A stretch of DNA of 64,000 nucleotides. Origin: Dyella_B sp035277725 (lineage in GTDB: Bacteria > Pseudomonadota > Gammaproteobacteria > Xanthomonadales > Rhodanobacteraceae). Below, one piece after another: positions 9,058 to 16,013 of this stretch. Each line of letters starts with the position of its first letter. Position 1 is the first letter of the stretch. The position numbers were made by a program, and so were the translations under genes. The notes beneath the pieces are model-generated. The model saw only the letters and a list, made by a program, of their open reading frames with translations, ran no database searches and was not told the origin of the DNA. The stretch lies in the NCBI RefSeq assembly GCF_035277725.1, contig NZ_DATEJY010000153.1, forward strand, positions 12,266 to 76,265. Direction: 5' to 3'.

Positions 9058-9821
9058 TTCTTCGCATTCCTTCGCAAGCCGATGACGCTGTTGCCGTGGC
9101 GGATGACCAGATAGGGATACGTGCCATGAACGATGAGGGTGTTGCCCTCGACGGTGGTGTTCACCACGGCGTCATCGCCGTGTTCCTTCTCGCGCATGAA
9201 AACCGCCGGGAAATCGCCAGTCGGAAACTGCTTCAGGTCGCTCATCTTGACGTAGGTGAATTGGCCGTCGTCATACACATTGACCGGAATTAACCACGAC
9301 GGAGTGCGGCTACGGGCCGCATAGTCGTAATCAAAGTTGTAGACACGCCCTTTCACCAGCGTGGTGTCCAGCTCCGCGGTTTGACTGTTGGTTGCAGCTT
9401 CGTTGCTGAAGCTTGCATCGGCCGGATAGGTGAAGCTGATCTTGTACTGCACGCCGGCGCGCTTGGCCTGGTCCAGGTGGATCCAGTCCGTGGCCACCAC
9501 CTTCAATTCGAGGATGTAGGTATGCGTCGCCGTGCGGATGATCATGTTGGTATCCACGTCGACGTTCTTGGGCTTGAGGTAGAACACGTTCTCGCGCCGC
9601 GTGATGTCCCAGCCATTGCTGAAGCCGGTGCTGTAATCGAGTATTTTTTCGTGCGGACTGAGCTCGATCTGCGTGGTGATGCCCAGGCCCGTGCGTACCT
9701 GGTAGATGCGATCGGGCTGATACTGGTATTGCGGAAAAACCTGGGCATGTGCGTGAGGTGCAGGGCCCGCGATTGCCAGACATGCCGCGCCGGACAAGAT
9801 GAATGTGCGGATTCCCTTCAT
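9054..9821 (-). CDS. virB9: VirB9 core-complex protein
   Basis: 255 aa. A signal peptide (residues 1-26, ending HAHA) precedes a TrbG/CagX-type beta-rich protein; the N-terminal domain has the typical YQPDRIYQVRTGLGITTQI start. The C-terminal domain (about 165-255) should bind VirB7 and line the outer-membrane pore. It overlaps virB8 by 1 nt and virB10 by 4 nt, so translation is coupled along the operon. Confidence 0.96.
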   Translation of the reverse strand: MKGIRTFILSGAACLAIAGPAPHAHAQVFPQYQYQPDRIYQVRTGLGITTQIELSPHEKILDYSTGFSNGWDITRRENVFYLKPKNVDVDTNMIIRTATHTYILELKVVATDWIHLDQAKRAGVQYKISFTYPADASFSNEAATNSQTAELDTTLVKGRVYNFDYDYAARSRTPSWLIPVNVYDDGQFTYVKMSDLKQFPTGDFPAVFMREKEHGDDAVVNTTVEGNTLIVHGTYPYLVIRHGNSVIGLRRNAKK

Positions 9822-10729
9822 CAGCGGGCTGCTCCAATAGCGGCGTCTTTCGAGAAAGTTCGCGGTGTTGCCATTGGCGCCGAGGCTCTGGATTGCTCAG
9901 GTGCAAGCGTTATCGAAGGTGCTTCCGGCGCGCTCTCAGCGACAGCCGGTGCTGTCGTATTCTGTGGATCTGCTTGCTCAGGCACGCGCACTTCGTCCGG
10001 TGCGGCAGTGGCGTAGTCGTTGTCTACGCGATAACTGGTGACCTGGAAGCCGAGCGGATTTTCGATCCGCGCCTGTTCATCCATTTGCAGGTTCGACTTA
10101 TAGGTAAACTGAAGATTCGCGATCTTGTTGTCCAGCAGTTGGCTCGCGCCGGTCTGTTTGTTGTAGAGGCTGCGCTGGAAGCGCACCGTGGCGCCTTGGG
10201 GTGCCTGATTGGCACTACCACCGATCAGAGTGATGCTGAGGATCTTGATGCGAATCGCGCGATCCTTGCCGTAGGTGGCGTATGGGCTGTTGGGATTGTT
10301 CGGAGCGTGCAACGCGCGGTAGGGGGCAGCAACCTCGGGTGAGGACATGGTGAGCGTGGCAGTCCAGTCGCGCAGGTTCATCATGGCTACGTCGTAGGAC
10401 TCCCTGGCCAATATGAAATGCGCGACGTTGCTGCGATTGATCGCTTCGCTGGTGGAGAGCTGATGATTGGCGACATCGTCGGTCAATCGCGTAATGGTGC
10501 TGGTGCCGGTATAGGCATCGGCCATGATGATGTAAGGCACCTTTTCCTTCAGTGGCAACATGTAGAAATAGCCGCCTGCAAGGATCAGCGACATCACGAG
10601 TGCGCTAAAAGCTACTAGCCACGCGCGGCGCTCGCTGCGTTTGGCAAGATCTGCCACGGTGATTTCATAGTTGATCGACTTGGCGACGGCGTCGTCAATG
10701 CGTTGGCTGGACGTGCGCTTGAACATCAT
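9821..10729 (-). CDS. virB8: VirB8 inner-membrane T4SS assembly factor
   Basis: 302 aa. A cytoplasmic N-terminus is followed by one membrane helix (about residues 37-58, AFSALVMSLILAGGYFYML), then the NTF2-like periplasmic domain to about residue 235. A Pro/Ala/Glu-rich tail of some 60 residues follows and is longer than in the Agrobacterium protein. The start is a double ATG overlapping the virB7 stop. It nucleates assembly of the machine at the inner membrane. Confidence 0.95.
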   Translation of the reverse strand: MMFKRTSSQRIDDAVAKSINYEITVADLAKRSERRAWLVAFSALVMSLILAGGYFYMLPLKEKVPYIIMADAYTGTSTITRLTDDVANHQLSTSEAINRSNVAHFILARESYDVAMMNLRDWTATLTMSSPEVAAPYRALHAPNNPNSPYATYGKDRAIRIKILSITLIGGSANQAPQGATVRFQRSLYNKQTGASQLLDNKIANLQFTYKSNLQMDEQARIENPLGFQVTSYRVDNDYATAAPDEVRVPEQADPQNTTAPAVAESAPEAPSITLAPEQSRASAPMATPRTFSKDAAIGAAR

Positions 10730-11214
10730 GGCTGCCGGGCTGGCGCTGCGATGGTGGTGGCGTTTGCGGCAGCTTCAGCGCGCACGGCGCTGGCCGAACG
10801 CACTTGTATCTGGCGGCTGTCGGCTGAAATGAGTACGTCCTGCTCGGCGTAAAGCGCGTTGAGCTTGGTAATCGCTTCCTGGATGTCTGTGGTGTGCAGC
10901 TGCGATACGGGCGTATACAACGCGAAGTCCGATGGCAGCAGATAGACAAGCTGTAAGCCAGAATCCTTCGCCCAACGCGTAAGCATGGTTTTGAGCGTGC
11001 CATCCATGGGCGCTCCGTAGAAGATATAGGCCCTGGCCAGCGGAATTTCCGTTGGTGCGCTTTGGAAATGATTTACCGGCTTCCACCGCCCACCAACATC
11101 TTTGGCCGCGGGCGTACCGCAAGCAGTAAGCGTAAGGGCAATCAAAAGTGTTGCCGCCCGCAGGCATCCATGCCGAAAAAAATCGAGATCCATCGTCGCG
11201 TCGGTGTTCCCCAT
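10726..11214 (-). CDS. virB7: VirB7 outer-membrane lipoprotein, long form with C-terminal domain
   Basis: 162 aa from the first ATG; an internal ATG at 11193 would give 155 aa, and neither start has a clear ribosome site. The lipobox LTLTAC places the lipidated cysteine at residue 32 (25 from the second start). Classical VirB7 is about 45-55 aa. Here a globular region at about residues 60-140 (LKTMLTRWAKDSGLQLVYLL onward) resembles the N0 fold of secretins and of X. citri VirB7, which builds an extra outer ring. An Ala-rich tail follows. This length is the best marker that the system is the Xanthomonas bacteria-killing type. Confidence 0.88.
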   Translation of the reverse strand: MGNTDATMDLDFFRHGCLRAATLLIALTLTACGTPAAKDVGGRWKPVNHFQSAPTEIPLARAYIFYGAPMDGTLKTMLTRWAKDSGLQLVYLLPSDFALYTPVSQLHTTDIQEAITKLNALYAEQDVLISADSRQIQVRSASAVRAEAAANATTIAAPARQP

Positions 11215-11226
11215 GAACGAGGAAAA

Positions 11227-11246
11227 ATCATACCGTTGCAGGTATG
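11227..11246 (-). promoter_or_regulatory. Candidate virB operon promoter/operator
   Basis: On the minus strand a TATGAT hexamer (5 of 6 to the sigma70 -10 consensus) ends 12 nt before the first virB7 ATG. It overlaps a 6-bp inverted repeat CATACC-N6-GGTATG (11229-11246). No good -35 is visible 16-18 nt upstream, which would fit an activated or weak promoter. If real, the transcript would favour the second virB7 ATG at 11193. Confidence 0.3.
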
Positions 11247-11390
11247 GCTGGCAGATATCAGCTAATCAGCAGCCGTTTTGTGCGTGCTTGGCTATTCCTT
11301 GCTCGCATGAATGCCAGCCGTGGCGTGTGGGCTTTTTCGTTTGAAACGTGCTCGGAACTTACTGGTGCGGAATTTGACGCACGCGCATAG

Positions 11391-11408
11391 TTGGGGTGAA
11401 GACCCCAA
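11391..11408. repeat. Short palindrome between suhB and virB7
   Basis: TTGGGGTGAAGACCCCAA is a small palindrome related to the GTTGGGGT arm of the GTAG-type REPs seen elsewhere in the window. It lies about 50 nt downstream of suhB and could slow transcription into the virB operon, but it has no T-tract. Confidence 0.4.
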
Positions 11409-11456
11409 ATGGATGTCTAAACGTAGGGAATGCCGGAGCTCGCGCCCCCGCCTGCA

Positions 11457-12260
11457 TCAGGCGCGCAACAAGGCCGGGGTCGCGTTCGCACCTACCGCTT
11501 CCACCATCGCTTTCACCACGTGGTGGTTGCCTGCGATGACGTTGCCGCTTTCGGGGATGCCTTCACGCCCAGCGAAGTCGCAGTACTGGCCGCCGGCTTC
11601 GCGCACCAGCAGCACACCGGCGGCCATGTCCCAGGGCTTCAGGCCGATTTCGAAGAAGCCGTCGTAGCGGCCGGCGGCGGTGTAGGCGAGGTCGAGGGCG
11701 GCGGAGCCGGAGCGGCGGATGTCTTCGGCCTGGGCGAGCAGGGCGCGCGTCATGGCCAGTTGCGATTCGAGGTGCGCGCGCTGGCGGTAGGGGAAGCCAG
11801 TGCCGATCATGGCGCCGTTGAGGTTTTCACGCTTGCTGACGCGGATGCGGCGGTCGTTGAGGTAGGCGCCGTCGCCCTTGCTGGCGGTGAAGAGTTCATC
11901 GCGCAGCGGGTCGAACACCACGGCGTAGACCGGCTCGCCCTTGTCGAGCATGGCGATGGAAACGCTGAAGTGGGGAATGCCGCGCAGGTAATTGTGCGTG
12001 CCATCGAGCGGATCGATCACCCACACTTGCGGGCTCTTGCCGATCGCGCCGCCTTCTTCGGCGAGGATGGCATGGGTGGGATAGGCGCGGCGTAGTTCTT
12101 TGACGATTTCGGCCTCGGCCAGACGATCGACTTCGGAGGCGAAGTCCATGCGCTGCTTTTCAACGACGTTGAGACCGTCGATGCGGTTCATGTAACGCAG
12201 GATCACGTTACCGGCGGAGCGCGCGGCGCGTACCGCGACGTTGACGGCGGGTCTGGTCAT
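11457..12260 (-). CDS. suhB: Inositol-1-monophosphatase family protein
   Basis: 267 aa, the same length as E. coli SuhB. Start at MTRPAVNVAVRAARSAGN is chosen for family length; the in-frame upstream extension runs through the hairpin elements. Metal-binding motifs are present: LAEEGG near residue 67 and WVIDPLDGTHNY near 81-92, plus the C-terminal KPWDMAAG near 210. It hydrolyses inositol-1-phosphate with Mg2+, and the E. coli homologue also acts in rRNA transcription antitermination. It is divergent from trmJ and 240 nt upstream of virB7 on the same strand. Confidence 0.96.
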   Translation of the reverse strand: MTRPAVNVAVRAARSAGNVILRYMNRIDGLNVVEKQRMDFASEVDRLAEAEIVKELRRAYPTHAILAEEGGAIGKSPQVWVIDPLDGTHNYLRGIPHFSVSIAMLDKGEPVYAVVFDPLRDELFTASKGDGAYLNDRRIRVSKRENLNGAMIGTGFPYRQRAHLESQLAMTRALLAQAEDIRRSGSAALDLAYTAAGRYDGFFEIGLKPWDMAAGVLLVREAGGQYCDFAGREGIPESGNVIAGNHHVVKAMVEAVGANATPALLRA

Positions 12261-12408
12261 GGCTTTGGCTTGGCAAAAGAACGGGTTAGCGGTCGGCCAT
12301 GGTAGCAGAGCGGCCAGGGGCGGGCGAGCGGCCGCACCGGTGGCAGGCGGTGTCGCCCCTTCTTGGCGGAGCCGTAGGGATGCACTGATCGATTCCATGT
12401 ACCTGTCA

Positions 12409-12494
12409 CCGCACTGTATGCGTGTCTGGCGGCGCCCCAGCGACGAAGGCAGACTGGCGGCGTTGGGGCGCCGCCAGACACGCATACAGTGCGG
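12409..12494. repeat. Perfect 31-bp inverted repeat (hairpin element A)
   Basis: Arms 12409-12439 and 12464-12494 are exactly complementary over 31 bp, with a 24-nt loop. The loop contains CAGACTGGC (12450-12458), the reverse complement of the GCCAGTCTG motif found in three other hairpin elements. Its reverse complement extends the match to the loop of element C (GCCAGTCTGCCTTCG). It lies between divergent suhB and trmJ and has no T-tract, so it is not an ordinary terminator. Confidence 0.9.
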
Positions 12495-12529
12495 CCCCAG
12501 CATTTTGAATTTATAGGATGGGGTGACGT

Positions 12530-12615
12530 CCAGAAGGCCCGCAGCCTGCGCCGCGCGGCTTGAACAGAGGGCCAGTCTGCACGGCGCCACGCAACACAGT
12601 CTGCGGGCCTTCTGG
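12530..12615. repeat. Hairpin element B (15-bp terminal arms)
   Basis: Arms CCAGAAGGCCCGCAG (12530-12544) and its complement (12601-12615) enclose 56 nt containing GCCAGTCTG (12571-12579). The same arm sequence forms the first inner hairpin of element C at 27.6 kb. The flank 12616-12653, ending AGAGCATCCC, also resembles the outer arm of element C. It lies 80 nt upstream of trmJ. Confidence 0.85.
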
Positions 12616-12693
12616 ATCTCATGCCGGGTGCGTGGAATAGATCAGAGCATCCCTTATCCTTGCCACCCTCCTGAATGTCTGATGGTTTGCCGC

Positions 12694-13455
12694 ATGAGCG
12701 TTATTGCCGACCTTCCCTGCCGCTTCCGTTTCGTTCTCGTCCGCACTTCCCATCCGGGCAATATCGGCAGCGCGGCGCGGGCCATGCGGACCATGGGCTT
12801 TGCCCGCATGGAGCTGGTATCGCCCCATCGCTTTCCCGATCGGGAGGCCTCGGCCATGGCGGCGGGCGCGGACGACGTGCTGGAAGGGGCCGGTGTGCAT
12901 GCCGGCTTGGTGGACGCGCTGGCGGGTGCGAGCTTCTCCCTGGGGCTGTCCGCACGGCGTCGTGGCGTGCACTTGCCGGAACTGACGCCGCGTGAAGCGG
13001 CGGCGCAGGCGCTGGCCGCGGCCGAGCGCGGTGGGCAGGTGGCCTTGGTGTTCGGCAATGAGCGCACCGGCCTTGAGAACGAGGAATTGGCGCGCTGCCA
13101 TGCGATGGTGCGTATCCCCAGCGTGGACGATTTCAGCTCGCTTAATCTCGCGCAGGCGGTGCAGGTGATGGCCTATGAATGTCGCCTGGCCTTGCTCGGT
13201 GAAAAGCTGCCGGCGTCACCGCCGCTGCATGACGAGCCGCCGGCCGATGCGGCGCAGATGGAGCGCTTCTTCGAGCATCTGTCGCAGACGCTGGACGATA
13301 TCGATTTCCACAAGGGGCGCGCGTCGACCACGATCATGTTGCGTTTGCGCAAGTTGTTTCTGCGCGCGCAGATGGATGAGCGCGAGTTGCGCATGTTGCA
13401 TGGGATTCTGGCCGATGCGCAGCGAATGGCGCGATTGGCTAACGGCAAGCCGTAG
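12694..13455 (+). CDS. trmJ: tRNA (cytidine/uridine-2'-O-)-methyltransferase TrmJ
   Basis: 253 aa from MSVIADLPCRF; an ATG four codons earlier is possible. The SpoU/TrmH fold is clear: FVLVRTSHPGNIGSAARAM at residues 12-30, LVFGNERTGL near 116 and SVDDFSSLNLAQAVQV near 138-153, which form the knotted S-adenosylmethionine site. It methylates position 32 of several tRNAs. The stop codon TAG is the TAG of a GTAG palindrome. The last 126 nt are repeated at 13543-13668 as a truncated copy. Confidence 0.95.
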   Translation: MSVIADLPCRFRFVLVRTSHPGNIGSAARAMRTMGFARMELVSPHRFPDREASAMAAGADDVLEGAGVHAGLVDALAGASFSLGLSARRRGVHLPELTPREAAAQALAAAERGGQVALVFGNERTGLENEELARCHAMVRIPSVDDFSSLNLAQAVQVMAYECRLALLGEKLPASPPLHDEPPADAAQMERFFEHLSQTLDDIDFHKGRASTTIMLRLRKLFLRAQMDERELRMLHGILADAQRMARLANGKP

Positions 13456-13524
13456 GTTGGGGTGCGAACCCCAACATTTTGTCCTTGCTAGCATCGCGAT
13501 GTTGGGGTTCGCACCCCAACCTAC
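13452..13524. repeat. GTAG-type REP palindrome (GGGGTGCGAACCCC variety)
   Basis: Begins GTAGGTTGGGGTGCGAAC and ends with the complementary arm closing in CTAC, with a short spacer. Each arm is itself a small palindrome. The TAG of the first GTAG is the trmJ stop codon. Confidence 0.88.
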
Positions 13525-13542
13525 CGTCACTGCTCGTCGACC

Positions 13543-13668
13543 ATGATCATGTTGCGTTTGCGCAAGCTGTTTTTGCGCGCGCAGATGGATGAGCGCGAGT
13601 TGCGCATGTTGCATGGGATTCTGGCCGATGCGCAGCGGATGGCGCGATTGGCTAATGGCAAGCCGTAG
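13543..13668 (+). pseudogene. Duplicated 3' end of trmJ
   Basis: This 126-nt stretch repeats the last 42 codons of trmJ (from IMLRLRKLFLRAQ to LANGKP and the stop) with only a few, mostly silent, changes. It has no upstream domain and no ribosome site, so it is a gene fragment. The duplication unit is 213 bp and includes the adjacent GTAG palindrome and 16 nt of the 3' end of the next gene. Confidence 0.92.
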
Positions 13669-13688
13669 GTTGGGGTGCGAACCCCAAC
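13665..13688. repeat. Half of a GTAG-type REP
   Basis: One arm only (GTAGGTTGGGGTGCGAACCC and AAC). It is the second copy of the arm at 13452. The spacer and second arm appear lost by deletion between the repeated CCCCAAC sequences. Confidence 0.85.
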
Positions 13689-13694
13689 CCACCG

Positions 13695-15017
13695 TCACTG
13701 CTCGTCATCGGCGAGTTCGATCTGCGGCGCGGGTGTCACCAGCAGCTTGTCGATACGCGCGCCGTCGAGATCCACCACTTCAAAGCGAATGCCGCGCCAC
13801 GCGAACACTTCGCCGACCTGCGGAATATGGCCCAGCGCCGCCATCACCATGCCGGCGGCGGTGCGGAAATCGTGCTCGTCTTCGCCGGGCAGGTGATCCA
13901 GGTGCAGCAGTTCGCGCAGGTCGTCGGTGGAAAGCGCGCCATCGATCAGCCAGGTGCCGTCTGCGCGTTGCACGATCGGCGAGTGTTCTTCACCACTGCC
14001 ATGGCCGAGCTGGCTGGCGCCGACGACCGCGGCGAGCAGATCGTTGAGAGTGACCACGCCGTCGATATCGCCGTATTCATCCACGACCAAAGCCATAGGC
14101 GTTTCGGCGTCGCGGAATTCTTCCAACAGATCGAGCGCGCGCGCCGTGCCGGGTACATACAGCGGCTTGGCGAGGGTGCGGAACAGGTCCAGCTTGCCCT
14201 TGGCGAGGCCACCGAGCAGGCTCTTTACTTCCATCACGCCGACGATGTCGCTTTCATCGCTGCGGTAGACCGGATAGCGCGAATACGAGGTTTCCCGCAG
14301 CACTTCCAGGTTCTCCTCCATCGACGCGTTGATGTCGAGCCAGGCGATGCGCATGCGCGGTGTCATCACGCTGTCTACCGTGCGATCGCCCAGGCGCAGT
14401 ACGCGGTTGACCATGGCCTGTTCGTCAACATCGAGCACACCCTGTTCGGTGCTTTCGGCCACCAGCAGGCGGATTTCTTCTTCGGTGGCGGCATTGTCGC
14501 CGTGTTTCTTCACCCGCAGCAGTTGCAGCAGCACACCGCTCGAACGGTTGAGTAGCCACACGAATGGCGCGGTGGCGCGCGACAGCACCAGCATCGGCAT
14601 GCCGACAATGCTCGACACCTTTTCCGGTGCGGAAAGAGCCAGGCGCTTGGGTACCAGTTCGCCGACCACGATCTGGATGAAGGAGATCACCATGAAGCCC
14701 AACACCACGCCAATGATCCGCGTGTAAGGCGCCAGCCAGGCGATGCTGCCGTCATGCAGCATGTCGCTGATATGCGCGCCCACGGCATCGCCGGCGACCG
14801 AGCCGGTGATCAGCATGACCAGGGTGATGCCGACCTGCACGGTGGAAAGGAAATGCTCCGGGGCTTCGGCATGGCGCAGCGCGACCTGGGCGCGGCGGCT
14901 GGTGCGGGCCATCTGTTTGAGCCGGCTTTTGCGCGAGGCAACCAGCGCCATTTCCGACAGCGCGAAAAAACCGTTGCAAAGGGCGAGGAGAAGGACGAGC
15001 GCGATTGTGGTCAGCAT
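13695..15017 (-). CDS. CNNM/CorC (HlyC) family membrane protein
   Basis: 440 aa. The N-terminal DUF21/CNNM domain (about residues 1-195) has four hydrophobic segments, then a pair of CBS domains (about 215-335, with VDSVMTPR at the start and PMALVVDEYGDIDGVV in the second) and a CorC_HlyC C-terminal domain (about 350-430). Such proteins are linked to Mg2+ or Co2+ efflux or tolerance; the hemolysin name is historical. It converges on trmJ and stands alone. The 3' end was involved in the trmJ duplication junction but the gene is intact. Confidence 0.9.
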   Translation of the reverse strand: MLTTIALVLLLALCNGFFALSEMALVASRKSRLKQMARTSRRAQVALRHAEAPEHFLSTVQVGITLVMLITGSVAGDAVGAHISDMLHDGSIAWLAPYTRIIGVVLGFMVISFIQIVVGELVPKRLALSAPEKVSSIVGMPMLVLSRATAPFVWLLNRSSGVLLQLLRVKKHGDNAATEEEIRLLVAESTEQGVLDVDEQAMVNRVLRLGDRTVDSVMTPRMRIAWLDINASMEENLEVLRETSYSRYPVYRSDESDIVGVMEVKSLLGGLAKGKLDLFRTLAKPLYVPGTARALDLLEEFRDAETPMALVVDEYGDIDGVVTLNDLLAAVVGASQLGHGSGEEHSPIVQRADGTWLIDGALSTDDLRELLHLDHLPGEDEHDFRTAAGMVMAALGHIPQVGEVFAWRGIRFEVVDLDGARIDKLLVTPAPQIELADDEQ

Positions 15018-15084
15018 CGCGACAGGGCATCAGGTGCGGGCATGCCATCCAGTGTAAGGCACCTAGGCCACTCCCGGGATACTA

Positions 15085-15247
15085 AGAGCCTGTTTTGATG
15101 CCTCAGCGCAGCTCGCCTCGCCCCTGAGTAGCCGTCCTGCGCCCGCGCGTGGCTTGACCGGACAGCCAGTCTGGCGCTGCGCCACGCACGCCCACCTGAC
15201 GACTACTCAGGAACGAGACGAACTACGCCGAGGCATCAAGCAGGCTC
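15085..15247. repeat. Long imperfect hairpin element D
   Basis: A 163-nt inverted repeat whose arms (15085-15134 and 15199-15247) pair almost throughout: AGAGCCTG...TTGATGCCTC outside, CCTGAGTAG near the apex. Most mismatches are C/T or G/A transitions, so many positions could stay paired as G-U in RNA. The loop carries GCCAGTCTG (15165-15173). It fills much of the 309-nt gap between divergently transcribed genes. Confidence 0.88.
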
Positions 15248-15326
15248 TAAGCGCGGGTGATGCGGTGCGACAGGGGGCTCCTGTAACATTCGCGAAATAA
15301 TTGCCCTTTCCTGCGCAGACTCCCGC

Positions 15327-15956
15327 ATGTTTTCACTCCAGACGATTTTCGGTAAAGGCGACAAGTTCTACGGCCTGCTGGAACAAAGCGCCGAAGCGGC
15401 CCGCGAAAGCGCCAAGGCCCTGCATGAACTGGTGTCCCTGGCCGACCACACGCCGGTCATGGCCGCCTTCGCCGCCGCCCGCAAGCGGGAGAAGGCGCTG
15501 GCCACGCAGATCAGCGAAGAACTGGTGAATACCTTCGTCACCGCGCTGGATCGCGAAGACATCGAGGCGCTCAATAGCGCGCTGTACAAAATCCCCAAAA
15601 GCGTAGAGAAGTTCGCCGAACGCTACACCATCGTCACCAGTCGCCTGCAAGGCGTGGACTTCAGTCAGCGCACCTTGGTACTGACGCGTTCCACTGACGT
15701 GGTGGTGGAGATGATCGGCGAACTGCGCCGCGGCCTGCGCATCGACCCGGTCAAGAAGCTGCAGGATCGCATGCAGACGCTGGAGTCGGAGGGCGACCGC
15801 ATGCTGCTGGCGCCGTACCGCACGCTTTATCTGGAAAGCGACGACGCGATGCGCGCGATGCTGGCCAAGGATCTGTTCGAGCTGATCGAGAAGGCCATCG
15901 ACCGCTGCCGCGACGTCGGCAATATCGTCTACTCCATCGTGTTGAAGAACTCCTGA
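15327..15956 (+). CDS. DUF47 (PhoU-like) protein, Pit accessory
   Basis: 209 aa, all-helical, of the DUF47/TIGR00153 family. The sequence starts MFSLQTIFGKGDKFYGLLEQ and contains the acidic and histidine-bearing helices typical of PhoU-like metal-binding bundles. DUF47 genes usually precede pit phosphate transporters and are thought to modulate them. Here pit starts 57 nt downstream on the same strand, which supports this role. Confidence 0.93.
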   Translation: MFSLQTIFGKGDKFYGLLEQSAEAARESAKALHELVSLADHTPVMAAFAAARKREKALATQISEELVNTFVTALDREDIEALNSALYKIPKSVEKFAERYTIVTSRLQGVDFSQRTLVLTRSTDVVVEMIGELRRGLRIDPVKKLQDRMQTLESEGDRMLLAPYRTLYLESDDAMRAMLAKDLFELIEKAIDRCRDVGNIVYSIVLKNS

Positions 15957-16013
15957 GGAGCACGCCTTGCACGTTTCATCTCATGCATGGCGCGCACTGA
16001 CGGGAGTGTGCGC

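Noticed and set aside
667..11214. virB operon as part of an integrated conjugative plasmid
   Set aside because: No relaxase, replication or partition gene is seen, flanking suhB/trmJ genes are chromosomal, and VirB7 has the long killing-type form. It cannot be fully excluded without the left flank.
12409..12494. Hairpin A as a bidirectional terminator
   Set aside because: It lies between divergent gene starts, has a 31-bp stem and no T-tract on either side.
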